Shown one piece after another: positions 27,773-36,026 of a stretch of DNA of 64,000 nt. A program made the translations under genes and the position numbers. Position 1 is the stretch's first letter; each line of letters begins with the position of its first letter. The stretch is from assembly GCA_028293625.1 (NCBI GenBank), contig JAQGOL010000005.1, forward strand, positions 1 to 64,000, given 5' to 3'. This stretch comes from Chthoniobacteraceae bacterium (GTDB lineage: Bacteria > Verrucomicrobiota > Verrucomicrobiia > Chthoniobacterales > Chthoniobacteraceae). Below the pieces are notes generated by a model that did not search any database, was not told the DNA's origin, and saw nothing but the letters and a program-made list of their open reading frames with translations.

Positions 27773-28597
27773 ATGCATAAAAGCCACCCCGCTTTGAACC
27801 GTTTTGTTGCCCCGTTTTCCATTGGCCAGTCCATCGAGGGGCGTGATCAGATCGTCCATGCGAACTTCGATCTTGCCGGGGAAAGGCTCCCTGGCGAACT
27901 CACTTTGCTCATCGGCGGTATGCACGGCGATGAGATCGCCACAGTGCTCTTGTTGGAGCAATTTGTAACACGATTTTTGGCGGATCTGAATGAACCCGTG
28001 GCCGTGCTCGCGCTTTGCAATCCGGATTCGTATACGCGCTGCTCCCGTTACAACTCCAATGGAGTCGATCTGAACCGGAATTGCGGCTTCAACTGGAGCG
28101 CCCAAAGCGAGGAACCATCCGGGCCCGGGCCATGGTCCGAACCCGAGACCCGGGCTTTGCGCGATTTTATCCTCAAATGGCGCCCGTCGAAAATTGTGAG
28201 TTTGCACTGGGCGCTCGCCGAGATTGATGCCGATGGACATCAGTCAACGCAGCTGGCGCAGAGAATGTGGGACGCGCTGAGTGAAGAGGAACGGCGTCCG
28301 TATCGGTTGCGTGTGACAGAGCCTGGCAGGGGACAAAAGCGCCTGCAGTCCGTTTATACGGCGTGTCCGGGTTCTTTGGGCCAATGGTGCGGTTACGCCC
28401 TGGGTGAAAACGACGAGGGCGCGCCGGCCATGATTACCTTGGAGCTGCCTTACGATCCGCTATTGCCGCGGCCGGCCGAATTGCCGGAAGATCATCTTGA
28501 GACGTTGCGCGCCCGCTGGGCGCGCGATTCAGCCGGGTATTTGCGTGAAGCGGAGGGAGCGGTGTTTAAGATGTTGCTTGCGGCATGTGGCGCGTGA
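27773..28597 (+). CDS. M14-family zinc carboxypeptidase/amidase (MpaA-like)
   Basis: 274 residues, cytoplasmic (no signal peptide). Zinc ligands are His and Glu in LLIGGMHGDEIATV and the later His in IVSLHWALAEID. The Arg/Asn substrate contacts lie in SNGVDLNRNCGFNW, and the catalytic Glu probably in MITLELPYDP. The length and motifs fit the MpaA/aspartoacylase-like branch, of which MpaA cleaves the gamma-D-glutamyl-diaminopimelate bond in recycled murein peptides. It is the first gene after the tRNA and opens the core-like part of the window. Confidence 0.82.
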   Translation: MHKSHPALNRFVAPFSIGQSIEGRDQIVHANFDLAGERLPGELTLLIGGMHGDEIATVLLLEQFVTRFLADLNEPVAVLALCNPDSYTRCSRYNSNGVDLNRNCGFNWSAQSEEPSGPGPWSEPETRALRDFILKWRPSKIVSLHWALAEIDADGHQSTQLAQRMWDALSEEERRPYRLRVTEPGRGQKRLQSVYTACPGSLGQWCGYALGENDEGAPAMITLELPYDPLLPRPAELPEDHLETLRARWARDSAGYLREAEGAVFKMLLAACGA

Positions 28598-28656
28598 TGC
28601 GGTGGCGATTAAAAGAAGTGATTTTCGAGGCGCCATGGAACGGGTAGGGGTGGGGA

Positions 28657-29091
28657 ATGGTTAATATTGATATTGAATACCTTGGCGAGTTGCGCTGTTC
28701 GGCAACGCATGGACCCTCCGGCACACAGCTGTTGACGGATCCGCCGGTCGACAATCATGGGAAAGGCGAGTCGTTTTCGCCGACGGACCTCGTTGCCACG
28801 GCGCTTGGCACTTGCATGCTCAGCGTGATGAGCATCTTTGCCGAACGGCATCAGATTGATCTGCGCGGGACAAAAATCTCGGTCAAAAAAGAGATGACCG
28901 CCGTGCCCGTACGTCGGATTGCACGGTTAACGACCGAGATTCAGATGTCACTGCCGGCGGATCATCCGCAGCGGGAGGCGCTGGAGCGCGCCGCACTGAC
29001 TTGTCCCGTGCATCAGAGTCTGCACCCTGACGTGGAGAAGCCGGTGCGTTTTGTTTGGAAAAACGAGACGGCCGCAGCGGTCAACGATTAA
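28657..29091 (+). CDS. OsmC-family protein
   Basis: 144 residues. The fold begins with IEYLGELRCSATHGPSGTQL. The two family cysteines lie in VATALGTCMLSVMSIFAERH and LTCPVHQSLHPDVEKPVRF, spaced as in OsmC/Ohr peroxidases that reduce organic hydroperoxides. Partial conservation of the catalytic environment makes peroxidase activity likely but not proven. It follows the M14 gene in the same direction. Confidence 0.9.
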   Translation: MVNIDIEYLGELRCSATHGPSGTQLLTDPPVDNHGKGESFSPTDLVATALGTCMLSVMSIFAERHQIDLRGTKISVKKEMTAVPVRRIARLTTEIQMSLPADHPQREALERAALTCPVHQSLHPDVEKPVRFVWKNETAAAVND

Positions 29092-29114
29092 ACCGTCCCG
29101 CCGCCTCGCGCCGT

Positions 29115-31595
29115 TTACCGTGAACGCGTCGTGCTTCGTTGCGCGTTGGTCAGAGGCGGCAGCTCCTCCAAGCCCGGAGAGTGCGTTGCTTCGACATAGC
29201 GGGCGGCTGCTTCTTTTAAGTCACGCCAGCGGGACCAGTCGTAGTCGGGTGCCCAAATAATGTGACGCAACAGGCTGCGCCACTCGATCAGGGCGCGCTC
29301 GAGATCCCCCTGCCGAAGCGATTCAGTCAGCATTTTCTGTCGCGGCGTTTGATGCTCAACCATCTCGCGTACAATTTCACTTGCTCCGGCGCCGTAATCG
29401 GCCGGGACACCCATTTCCAGATAGCCTGGCAGATCGGCGCGCCGATAGGTCTGCTGGCAGAGTCCTCCGAGGCGGCCACCGTATGGGGAATCATCGCCCG
29501 AAAAGCGTGGACCGGCGCGCAAATTGGCAAGATCAAAAACGAGTTCGTCCATCGGGTAGCGTTCGTCTTCGAGCGCGGCGGCGACGGCCAATCCTTCGCC
29601 ATGATGAAAGAAGCTGAAGAGGATGCCGCGCCGGGTGGGATGGCCGTCGGGTTCAATTAATCCCAGACGGCGCCAGGCGAAGGCGGGTGAGAGCACGATC
29701 TCCACCGAGCTGCACCAGGGAAGCTCAGGGCAGCCCTGGCACGGAATCGGGAGCTCGCGGCGCTCCGGCGGCTCGACGAGGGCCATGCCATGGGAATCGA
29801 CCCAAGCACGGATCGGATTATCGTCAAAATTGAATCGCGCAAAGAGTTGTTCGCCGCGCGGAATAATTGCCGCCAGCCGTGGGTTTTGAATAATGGGAGC
29901 GGCCGGGGCAACGAGCGATTCCGGTTCGTGGATAAGGGCGGCCGCTTTGTACAACGTGGCGAGTCGAGGAATGATGTCGGCCTCAAGGGCGGCTTTATCG
30001 ACCCGCGACAGCTTAAGAAGTTTTCGCAGCCACGGCGCCAATGCGAGGGTTCCTTCGCCGCGCCGGGTGCCGATGTGCAGCTCGCGCCCGTACCGTTTTT
30101 TTTCTCCCACTTCGAGTTTGCACAACACGCCAAACCGGAAGGGATGAAGCGTATGGGCAATTGAAAGAGCCGGACGCCATCGACCATGATCAAGGATCCA
30201 TGCGTCACCCAGGCGCACTTCCTTGGATTCGCCGGCGCGCGGTTCCCACTCGCCGCGGGAATTGAGGATTTCAACCACATTACGCCGGGCAAACCTGGCT
30301 CGTTCCATATCAACCGAGAGATTGCATGGCATCGGGCCGGTGAGACGGCAATGCTCGACCCCCAATGGAATTTCAACCGGCGTAAAAAGCCTGCGATTAA
30401 GCTCCAGGGCGGCGCTGAACGGCTCGACATTTGAAGCGCAAGCGCCTTGCATGACCGCGATCAGGGTGGGCCAATCGACCGGGTTGGCACGGCGCAACTG
30501 GCGGGCGCGCGCATCCATAAGCCGGGGCGGTTTGTCAGTAATGAGCGCATAGCCTGTCTCATCGAGTCCCCGGCGTCCGGCGCGGCCGAACATCTGGAGC
30601 AGTTCATCAGGTTGGATTTGTTGCTCAAAAAAACCGGCTTTATAGGTGGTGGCTGTGACGACCACCGAGCGCATGGAGAAGTTGATTCCGGCTGCCAGGC
30701 CCATCGTGGCCACCACCACGCGGAGCTGCCCATTTTTTGCAAGCGGTTCGATCAGTCCCGCACGCTGCGCGTAGCTCAAGCCGCTGTGATGATAGGCTAC
30801 ACGCGCACTGAGCAATTTTCCAAGGCGCGGACCGGCAATTGACTGCTGTTCCGGGGTAAGCGTCAGCGGCTGATCGGGCGGAAGCGCCGAGGCGAGCTGC
30901 TGGGCGAGTTCCTCGGCTGCGTTCCGGCGGGGCGCAAACATCAGAATCGGTCCCAGCTCCGCCCGCAGGGCGTTGGTGATGAGCCGGGGCCACCATCCCC
31001 TGACGTGGCTTGCGGCACGGTTGGGCAGCGCCAACAGATCGATTTCTTCCAGAGGCACGGGCCGCTCGGCGTGCGAAATAAGGACGGCGTCCCGCCCGAT
31101 GCGCCGCAGCCAATCGACAACTGCCTGCGGATTAGCCACGCTGCCGCTAAGGAGCAAAAGCTGCGTATGCGCCGGAGCCAGCGCCAGGGCGAGCTCGTAG
31201 TTCACTCCGCGCACCGCGTCACCGATCATCTGATATTCATCCACCACGAGCAGACGCGGACCGGCGCGCTGGATGAATTTACCTTTCTGAGTCTCCAGCG
31301 TGGCGACGATGACCTTGGCGTGGAGATTGAGCGCGAGATCGCCCGTTGCGATGCCTACATCCCAGCCGCGCGCCCGCCACTCGGCCAGTTTGTCATTGGC
31401 CAACGCGCGTGTCGGGACGGTAAAAACTGCTTGTCCCCGCAGGTTCGGATAAAGGAGCTCAAAGATGTATGTCTTGCCGGCGCCCGTCGGCGCATGGACC
31501 ACGACATCCTTGCCTTGGCGCAGTGCATGAACGGCGCCCTGCTGCCAGAAGTCCGGGATGACAAGTTGATGAAGAAGCGCGTCGATACCAATCAA
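29115..31595 (-). CDS. Ski2-like DEAD/DEAH-box helicase with C-terminal cysteine cluster
   Basis: 826 residues. Helicase motifs in order: Walker A APTGAGKT (35-42), Ia VPTRALANDK, II as DEYQ (119-122, in place of DEAD/DEAH), III SGS, then VATMGLAAGIN, and VI QMFGRAGRRG, the Ski2/Mtr4/Hel308 form. The C-terminal third has CQGCPELPWC (about 619-628) and a further Cys in GGLCQQTY, a possible metal or Fe-S site. The substrate (RNA or DNA) is unclear. It overlaps the L,D-transpeptidase stop by four bases, so the two genes are cotranscribed, though no functional link is obvious. Confidence 0.87.
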   Translation of the reverse strand: MIGIDALLHQLVIPDFWQQGAVHALRQGKDVVVHAPTGAGKTYIFELLYPNLRGQAVFTVPTRALANDKLAEWRARGWDVGIATGDLALNLHAKVIVATLETQKGKFIQRAGPRLLVVDEYQMIGDAVRGVNYELALALAPAHTQLLLLSGSVANPQAVVDWLRRIGRDAVLISHAERPVPLEEIDLLALPNRAASHVRGWWPRLITNALRAELGPILMFAPRRNAAEELAQQLASALPPDQPLTLTPEQQSIAGPRLGKLLSARVAYHHSGLSYAQRAGLIEPLAKNGQLRVVVATMGLAAGINFSMRSVVVTATTYKAGFFEQQIQPDELLQMFGRAGRRGLDETGYALITDKPPRLMDARARQLRRANPVDWPTLIAVMQGACASNVEPFSAALELNRRLFTPVEIPLGVEHCRLTGPMPCNLSVDMERARFARRNVVEILNSRGEWEPRAGESKEVRLGDAWILDHGRWRPALSIAHTLHPFRFGVLCKLEVGEKKRYGRELHIGTRRGEGTLALAPWLRKLLKLSRVDKAALEADIIPRLATLYKAAALIHEPESLVAPAAPIIQNPRLAAIIPRGEQLFARFNFDDNPIRAWVDSHGMALVEPPERRELPIPCQGCPELPWCSSVEIVLSPAFAWRRLGLIEPDGHPTRRGILFSFFHHGEGLAVAAALEDERYPMDELVFDLANLRAGPRFSGDDSPYGGRLGGLCQQTYRRADLPGYLEMGVPADYGAGASEIVREMVEHQTPRQKMLTESLRQGDLERALIEWRSLLRHIIWAPDYDWSRWRDLKEAAARYVEATHSPGLEELPPLTNAQRSTTRSR

Positions 31596-32344
31596 TGCCT
31601 CGACTCAGGCCTCTTTTCCAGCACCCGATGCTCAGGCTCAAAAGTAGCGTACCCAAGTGCGAGCTGATTCCAGAATGTTTCAAGCGACCGATCGCGTGCA
31701 AATGATTCCCGGGCGAATGATTCCCACTCCGGACCACTCATCCGGGTCGGGAAAATATCGACGGGAATATTGAGCTGGCCGCGGGTGGCGGTATCGAGTG
31801 CCACCAGGAAAAGTTCTTCGATTGCCGGATCGCCGATAGGCAGGCAGCCGATGCTGATCGCTCCTCCATGAATGAAAATGTCGCCGCCGGGATGTTCCGG
31901 GTCGACAACCAGCCGATCGGCTGCATTGGGGTAGTTGAGTCCGAGCGAGAGATGAAACCGGCTTTCCGGATTAAATCGGTCGATAAAATAAAAGCCCTCA
32001 GGCACCTGGCGATCGCCTTCTTTAAATTTGGGACCGGGCCCACCGGACGATGCGAGCACCGGATAAGTGGCAATCAGCTTATAAGTGCCGCCCTCTTCTT
32101 CCCGCGCCCACAGTTCCAGAATTGCTTCACGTTTAAAGGCTCGAAGAAAAATCTTCCTGGGTGGGTAAGGCAAACCCGCCTGCTTGAAACGCTCCCGTAA
32201 CAGAGCCTCCTTGTTCATCCGTGCAATGGCAATTCTTTCCACGCCAGAAAGCGCTGGCACGACAGGAGCCGGCTCCTCTGACTTGCCTCTTTGAACGCAG
32301 GTCGCTGCCGTCATCAAAACGAGAATGAGGATGATCTTTTCCAT
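31592..32344 (-). CDS. L,D-transpeptidase (YkuD/YafK-type)
   Basis: 250 residues from the ATG at 32344; the longer frame to 32392 adds residues without signal character. The N-terminus MEKIILILVLMTAATC is a signal sequence, with a Cys at residue 16 that could be a weak lipobox. The catalytic motif is HGGAISIGCLPIGD (HxxGxxxxGC-type), with the preceding ERFKQAG and GFYFIDRFNPESRFHLSLGL blocks of the YafK-like branch. It acts in the periplasm on peptidoglycan cross-links or lipoprotein attachment. It is coupled to the helicase downstream. Confidence 0.88.
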   Translation of the reverse strand: MEKIILILVLMTAATCVQRGKSEEPAPVVPALSGVERIAIARMNKEALLRERFKQAGLPYPPRKIFLRAFKREAILELWAREEEGGTYKLIATYPVLASSGGPGPKFKEGDRQVPEGFYFIDRFNPESRFHLSLGLNYPNAADRLVVDPEHPGGDIFIHGGAISIGCLPIGDPAIEELFLVALDTATRGQLNIPVDIFPTRMSGPEWESFARESFARDRSLETFWNQLALGYATFEPEHRVLEKRPESRH

Positions 32345-32398
32345 CAAAGCGAGGCTTGAGCCCGGAGATCGCCAAATGGACTCCTCACACAACCGCCT

Positions 32399-33646
32399 TT
32401 ACAACCAATTTCTGGGAATAAATGAACGTCCTTTTTTCGCCGCTGATTCTGCCACGTTCGAAACAACGCCGCCACCGCGTTGGGCAAGTTCCGTGACTCC
32501 CTCACGGATCAGTTCAGTAGGATCTTTGCGCTTGTTTTCAAGCAGCCGGAGGATCGTTCCGACTCCAAACCCGACAACGGTGGCCGTTATCAATTCGCGC
32601 ATCGGCCCCGCGTTTTTGGCAGTCACCGCCACGGGAATTTCCACGATGATCGGGGGATGAATCGGATGGGTGCCGTCTTTTACGGCCTCAGCCGGCTTGG
32701 CTTGTGGATCCTTGGAGGCGGCAATCGGCGCCATCCCTTGCTGGGCGCGCATTTCAGCCGTCACCGGCTCGGCATTTTTCGAAGGCCGAATGCGGGTGCC
32801 GGTTTCATTGGCATAGACCTGAGTAAACTCCGCGCCGAAAAACAGGATTAAAGAGTTATAATAAACCCAAAGTAAAAGAAGCACGATCGAGCCAGCGGCT
32901 CCATAGGCCGACGAGGTGCTTTCCATTCCCAGATACCATCCAAGACCGGTCTTACCCAGTTCAAAAAACAGGGCGGTTACCACGGCGCCCACCCATACAT
33001 TGCGCCATTCAACAGTGGCATCAGGGAGAACCTTAAAGATGGTCGCAAATAGAAGCGTGACTACCAGAAAAGCGATGATGAAGGCAAATACCGTCGCGAT
33101 GAGTCCCGACATGGGAAGGAACGTCCCAATATATTTATTCAGGACTGCAATCGCGGCCGTCAAGACAAGGGAAACCAGAAGCAGAAATCCTATCACCAGC
33201 ACCATTCCAAAGGAGAGTAATCGTTCGCGCAGGAACGCTTTGATTCCGCCGCCGGGTTTTTGTTGAACCTCCCAGATTGTATTCAACGAGTCCTTGAGCT
33301 GGCCGAAGACTCCGCCGGCACCAATGATCAACGTAACCACTCCAATCAAGGCTGCCATCTTGCTTTGAGCCGGCTTGGAAGCGCTTTGCACCATTGCTTC
33401 AATCGCTTGCGCGGCCTGATGGCCAACGTAACCACTCATCTGGGTTTGGATTTCTCCGTAGGCAGCTTCACGGCCGAAAAAGAGGCCGGCAATGCTGATT
33501 GCAATTACCAGCAAGGGCGCGATCGAGAAGATCGAGTAGTAGGCAAGGGCCGCGCCGAGCCGCAGGCAGTTGTCTTCCATCCACGAACTTGCGGTCGCCT
33601 TCAGCAATTTAAATACGCGCGATATAGAAAACGAGTTTAAGTTCAT
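32399..33646 (-). CDS. YihY/BrkB-family inner membrane protein
   Basis: 415 residues. Six membrane segments are visible in the first 300 residues, with the family marks RLGAALAYYSIFSIAPLLVI, VFGQLKDSLNTIWEVQ, then ATVEWRNVWVGAVVTALFFE and SSAYGAAGSIVLLLLWVYYN. A soluble tail of about 120 residues follows, with a second hydrophobic stretch (NAGPMRELITATVVGFGVGT). The family is of uncertain function and was once misnamed ribonuclease BN. The gene probably has its own promoter in the 324-base region upstream. Confidence 0.9.
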   Translation of the reverse strand: MNLNSFSISRVFKLLKATASSWMEDNCLRLGAALAYYSIFSIAPLLVIAISIAGLFFGREAAYGEIQTQMSGYVGHQAAQAIEAMVQSASKPAQSKMAALIGVVTLIIGAGGVFGQLKDSLNTIWEVQQKPGGGIKAFLRERLLSFGMVLVIGFLLLVSLVLTAAIAVLNKYIGTFLPMSGLIATVFAFIIAFLVVTLLFATIFKVLPDATVEWRNVWVGAVVTALFFELGKTGLGWYLGMESTSSAYGAAGSIVLLLLWVYYNSLILFFGAEFTQVYANETGTRIRPSKNAEPVTAEMRAQQGMAPIAASKDPQAKPAEAVKDGTHPIHPPIIVEIPVAVTAKNAGPMRELITATVVGFGVGTILRLLENKRKDPTELIREGVTELAQRGGGVVSNVAESAAKKGRSFIPRNWL

Positions 33647-33970
33647 TGGTTAGTATGAGAGGTTGGGTGACTAAATAGAGTTGAACAAGGTTCCGGCTCC
33701 GGCATCGAGGAATCGGGAAACGGGAAGGGGGCGGTCGGGTAGAGAGGCAATGAATTGACTGCTCAATCAGTGTCAATCCGGAGCCCGCTCACCTGAAAAG
33801 AATAAAATAAATCGCCTGAATCGGTTCTCTCCGCTTCATAGATTAAGCCCGCTCCCGGCGTGGTTCACGATTTAGCCGTGGCGCTCTTCACCCTCTCTAA
33901 ATACTCATCCCAGTGCGCTGCGCGGATGCTTCCAATAGAAGCTGTTTTAACAGGTAGATCTGCCCAACTT
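33647..33970. other. Divergent intergenic region, BrkB and DUF1003 genes
   Basis: About 320 bases separating the two divergent genes. It must hold both promoters; no clear -35/-10 pair or repeat stands out. A longer reading of the DUF1003 frame could start at 33860 or 33926, but its extra residues have no family match. Confidence 0.4.
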
Positions 33971-34537
33971 ATGTCGAAAGTTATCAAAAATCTGGAAGGC
34001 ACCCTTGGTGTGGGAAATTTAACCGAGCAGGGCACCGCGCAAAATGTCAGAGTCATCGCGAATTTGGAGCGGGCTGCCGAAGCAAGTCAGTGCGCCACGG
34101 ATCGCGTGGCGGGCGTGATTACCCGCTTCTGCGGATCGATGATATTTGTTTGGGTGCACGTGGTTTGGTTTACCGGATGGATACTTTGGAACACGGTTGC
34201 GCCAGCCAGGCATCTCGACCCATTTCCATTTAGTTTCCTGACATTGGTTGTCTCCCTGGAGGCTATCTTTCTCTCCACTTTCATTCTTATCTCCGAAAAC
34301 CGCGAGGGGCGCATCAATGAGCGCCGCAGCCGCCTGGATCTCCAGATCAACCTGCTGGCCGAGCAGGAGAATACAAAGATGCTCGAGCTTCTGCGGGAAA
34401 TCGCGGCGAAGGTCGGTGTTGCATCCTGCAACGATCCCGCTCTGGCGGCGCTGGCGCAACCCGTTCATCCTGAACAGTTACTTAAGCAAATCGACGAATG
34501 TGTCGATGAACAGGATGCGGCTGCGGCCCGTCCTTGA
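33971..34537 (+). CDS. DUF1003 membrane protein
   Basis: 188 residues from the ATG at 33971. Two membrane segments (MIFVWVHVVWFTGWILWN and PFSFLTLVVSLEAIFLST) are separated by a short loop with HLDPFPFSFL, the DUF1003 signature, and followed by LISENREGRINERRSRLDLQ and a coiled-coil-like tail. The function of the family is not known. It lies just before a tRNA-Arg on the opposite strand. Confidence 0.88.
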   Translation: MSKVIKNLEGTLGVGNLTEQGTAQNVRVIANLERAAEASQCATDRVAGVITRFCGSMIFVWVHVVWFTGWILWNTVAPARHLDPFPFSFLTLVVSLEAIFLSTFILISENREGRINERRSRLDLQINLLAEQENTKMLELLREIAAKVGVASCNDPALAALAQPVHPEQLLKQIDECVDEQDAAAARP

Positions 34538-34582
34538 GCATCACGACTCCTATCGCTGGCATTCCCTGTCCATTACAAGGAA

Positions 34583-34656
34583 TGCGCCCGGCGGGGGTCG
34601 AACCCACAACCTTCGGCTTCGGAGGCCGACGCTCTATCCAGTTGAGCTACGAGCGC
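34583..34656 (-). tRNA. tRNA-Arg (anticodon CCG)
   Basis: On the minus strand the acceptor arm GCGCTCG pairs with CGGGCGC (one G-U pair). The D-arm is TAGCTCAACTGGATAGAGC. The anticodon arm GTCGGC-CTCCGAA-GCCGA gives CCG, and the T-arm is GTGGGTTCGACCCCC. The discriminator is A and CCA is not encoded. No integrase or element is attached to it. Confidence 0.95.
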
Positions 34657-34833
34657 GAGAGGGGAGGAATCTAGGAGGGCAATTGGGAAAGGAAAAGGGG
34701 AAAATTACGGTTTTAACGCCGGAATGGGCGAGCAGCCAACTTTGCGAGTTTTCAAGCTTCAAAACTTTTCATATCGTTTCATTGCCGTTTGTGTGTGACA
34801 CACGCCGTCCCCTTCACCTCAACCCCTCCCATC

Positions 34834-35961
34834 ATGAACTCAAACAAGAGAATCAATATCGCCATCGTCGGACTCGGCTTCGGGGCCGAGTTTATTCCCA
34901 TTTATCAACGGCATCCAAATGCCAACATGGTGGCGATCTGCCAGCGCACACAATCGAAACTCGACGCGGTGGGGGACCAATACGGAATTACCAAGCGTTA
35001 TACGGAATTAAGTGAGTTGCTAAAAGACCCGGAGATCGACGCGGTGCATATCAACTCGCCGATTCCCGACCATGCCGAACAGACGATCGCGGCGCTTAAA
35101 GCTGGCAAACATGTGGCCTGCACGGTGCCGATGGCGACGTCGATCGAGGATTGCAAGCGGATCTTTGAGCTGACGCAGCAGACCGGGCTCAAATATATGA
35201 TGATGGAAACGGTTGTTTACAGCCGTGAATATCTTTTTGTTAAGGAACTTTACGACAATGGCGAGCTGGGCAAACTGCAGTTCCTTCAAGCGAGCCATCA
35301 GCAGGATATGGATGGCTGGCCCAATTATTGGCCCGGTCTGCCTCCCATGTGGTATGCGACGCATTGCGTCGGACCGGTTGCCGCGCTTGCAGGCAGCCCC
35401 GCCGAATACGTGAGCTGCTTTGGATCGGGCGCGGTGCGTCCTGAACTGGCCGAAAAATACGGATCGCCGTTTGCCGTTGAATCCGCGCATATCAAGTTCA
35501 AGGACTCGGATCTTTCCGCACGAATTGTTCGTTCGCTTTTTGATACGGCGCGGCAATATCGGGAATCAATCGACGTTTACGGTTCAAAGCAGTCGTTCGA
35601 ATGGGCGTTGGTTGAAGGGGAGGAGCCCGTTATGCATACCGCCAAATTGGCCGAGCACGAAATTCCAAGGAAGGTCAAGGTGCCTGATTTTGCGAAGCGT
35701 TTGCCCGAGCCGATCCAGGGTTTTACGACCAAGGGGGTGTATGATCTGGAAGGCGACTCGCATCTTTCATTTGTGCAAGGCGGCGGCCACGGCGGATCGC
35801 ATCCGCATTTGGTGAACGAATTTCTGGCTGCATTGGTGGAAGGGCGTGAACCGTTCCCAAATGCGAAAGAATCGGCCAATTGGACATGTGTTGGCTTGTG
35901 CGCGCATGAATCGGCCATGAACGGCGGCCAGATTGTAAAGCTGCCGGCGTTCTCCGTGTAA
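34834..35961 (+). CDS. Gfo/Idh/MocA-family oxidoreductase
   Basis: 375 residues from the ATG at 34834. The Rossmann start is INIAIVGLGFGAEFIPIYQR, then HINSPIPDHAEQTIAALKAG and KHVACTVPMATSIEDCKRIF, in place of the usual EKP(L) lysine motif. The C-terminal half has MMMETVVYSREYLFVKELYD and a late ggGHGGSHPHLVNEFLAALV. The family oxidises or reduces sugars and their derivatives using NAD(P). The unusual CTVPM in place of EKP means the catalytic lysine is not where expected. No sugar-transport genes lie next to it. Confidence 0.88.
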   Translation: MNSNKRINIAIVGLGFGAEFIPIYQRHPNANMVAICQRTQSKLDAVGDQYGITKRYTELSELLKDPEIDAVHINSPIPDHAEQTIAALKAGKHVACTVPMATSIEDCKRIFELTQQTGLKYMMMETVVYSREYLFVKELYDNGELGKLQFLQASHQQDMDGWPNYWPGLPPMWYATHCVGPVAALAGSPAEYVSCFGSGAVRPELAEKYGSPFAVESAHIKFKDSDLSARIVRSLFDTARQYRESIDVYGSKQSFEWALVEGEEPVMHTAKLAEHEIPRKVKVPDFAKRLPEPIQGFTTKGVYDLEGDSHLSFVQGGGHGGSHPHLVNEFLAALVEGREPFPNAKESANWTCVGLCAHESAMNGGQIVKLPAFSV

Positions 35962-36026
35962 ACCGCAGCCGCCGATCGTCCGCTTCCGTCCGGCTCCATG
36001 CTCGGGAAAAACGGAGCGGCGAGGGC

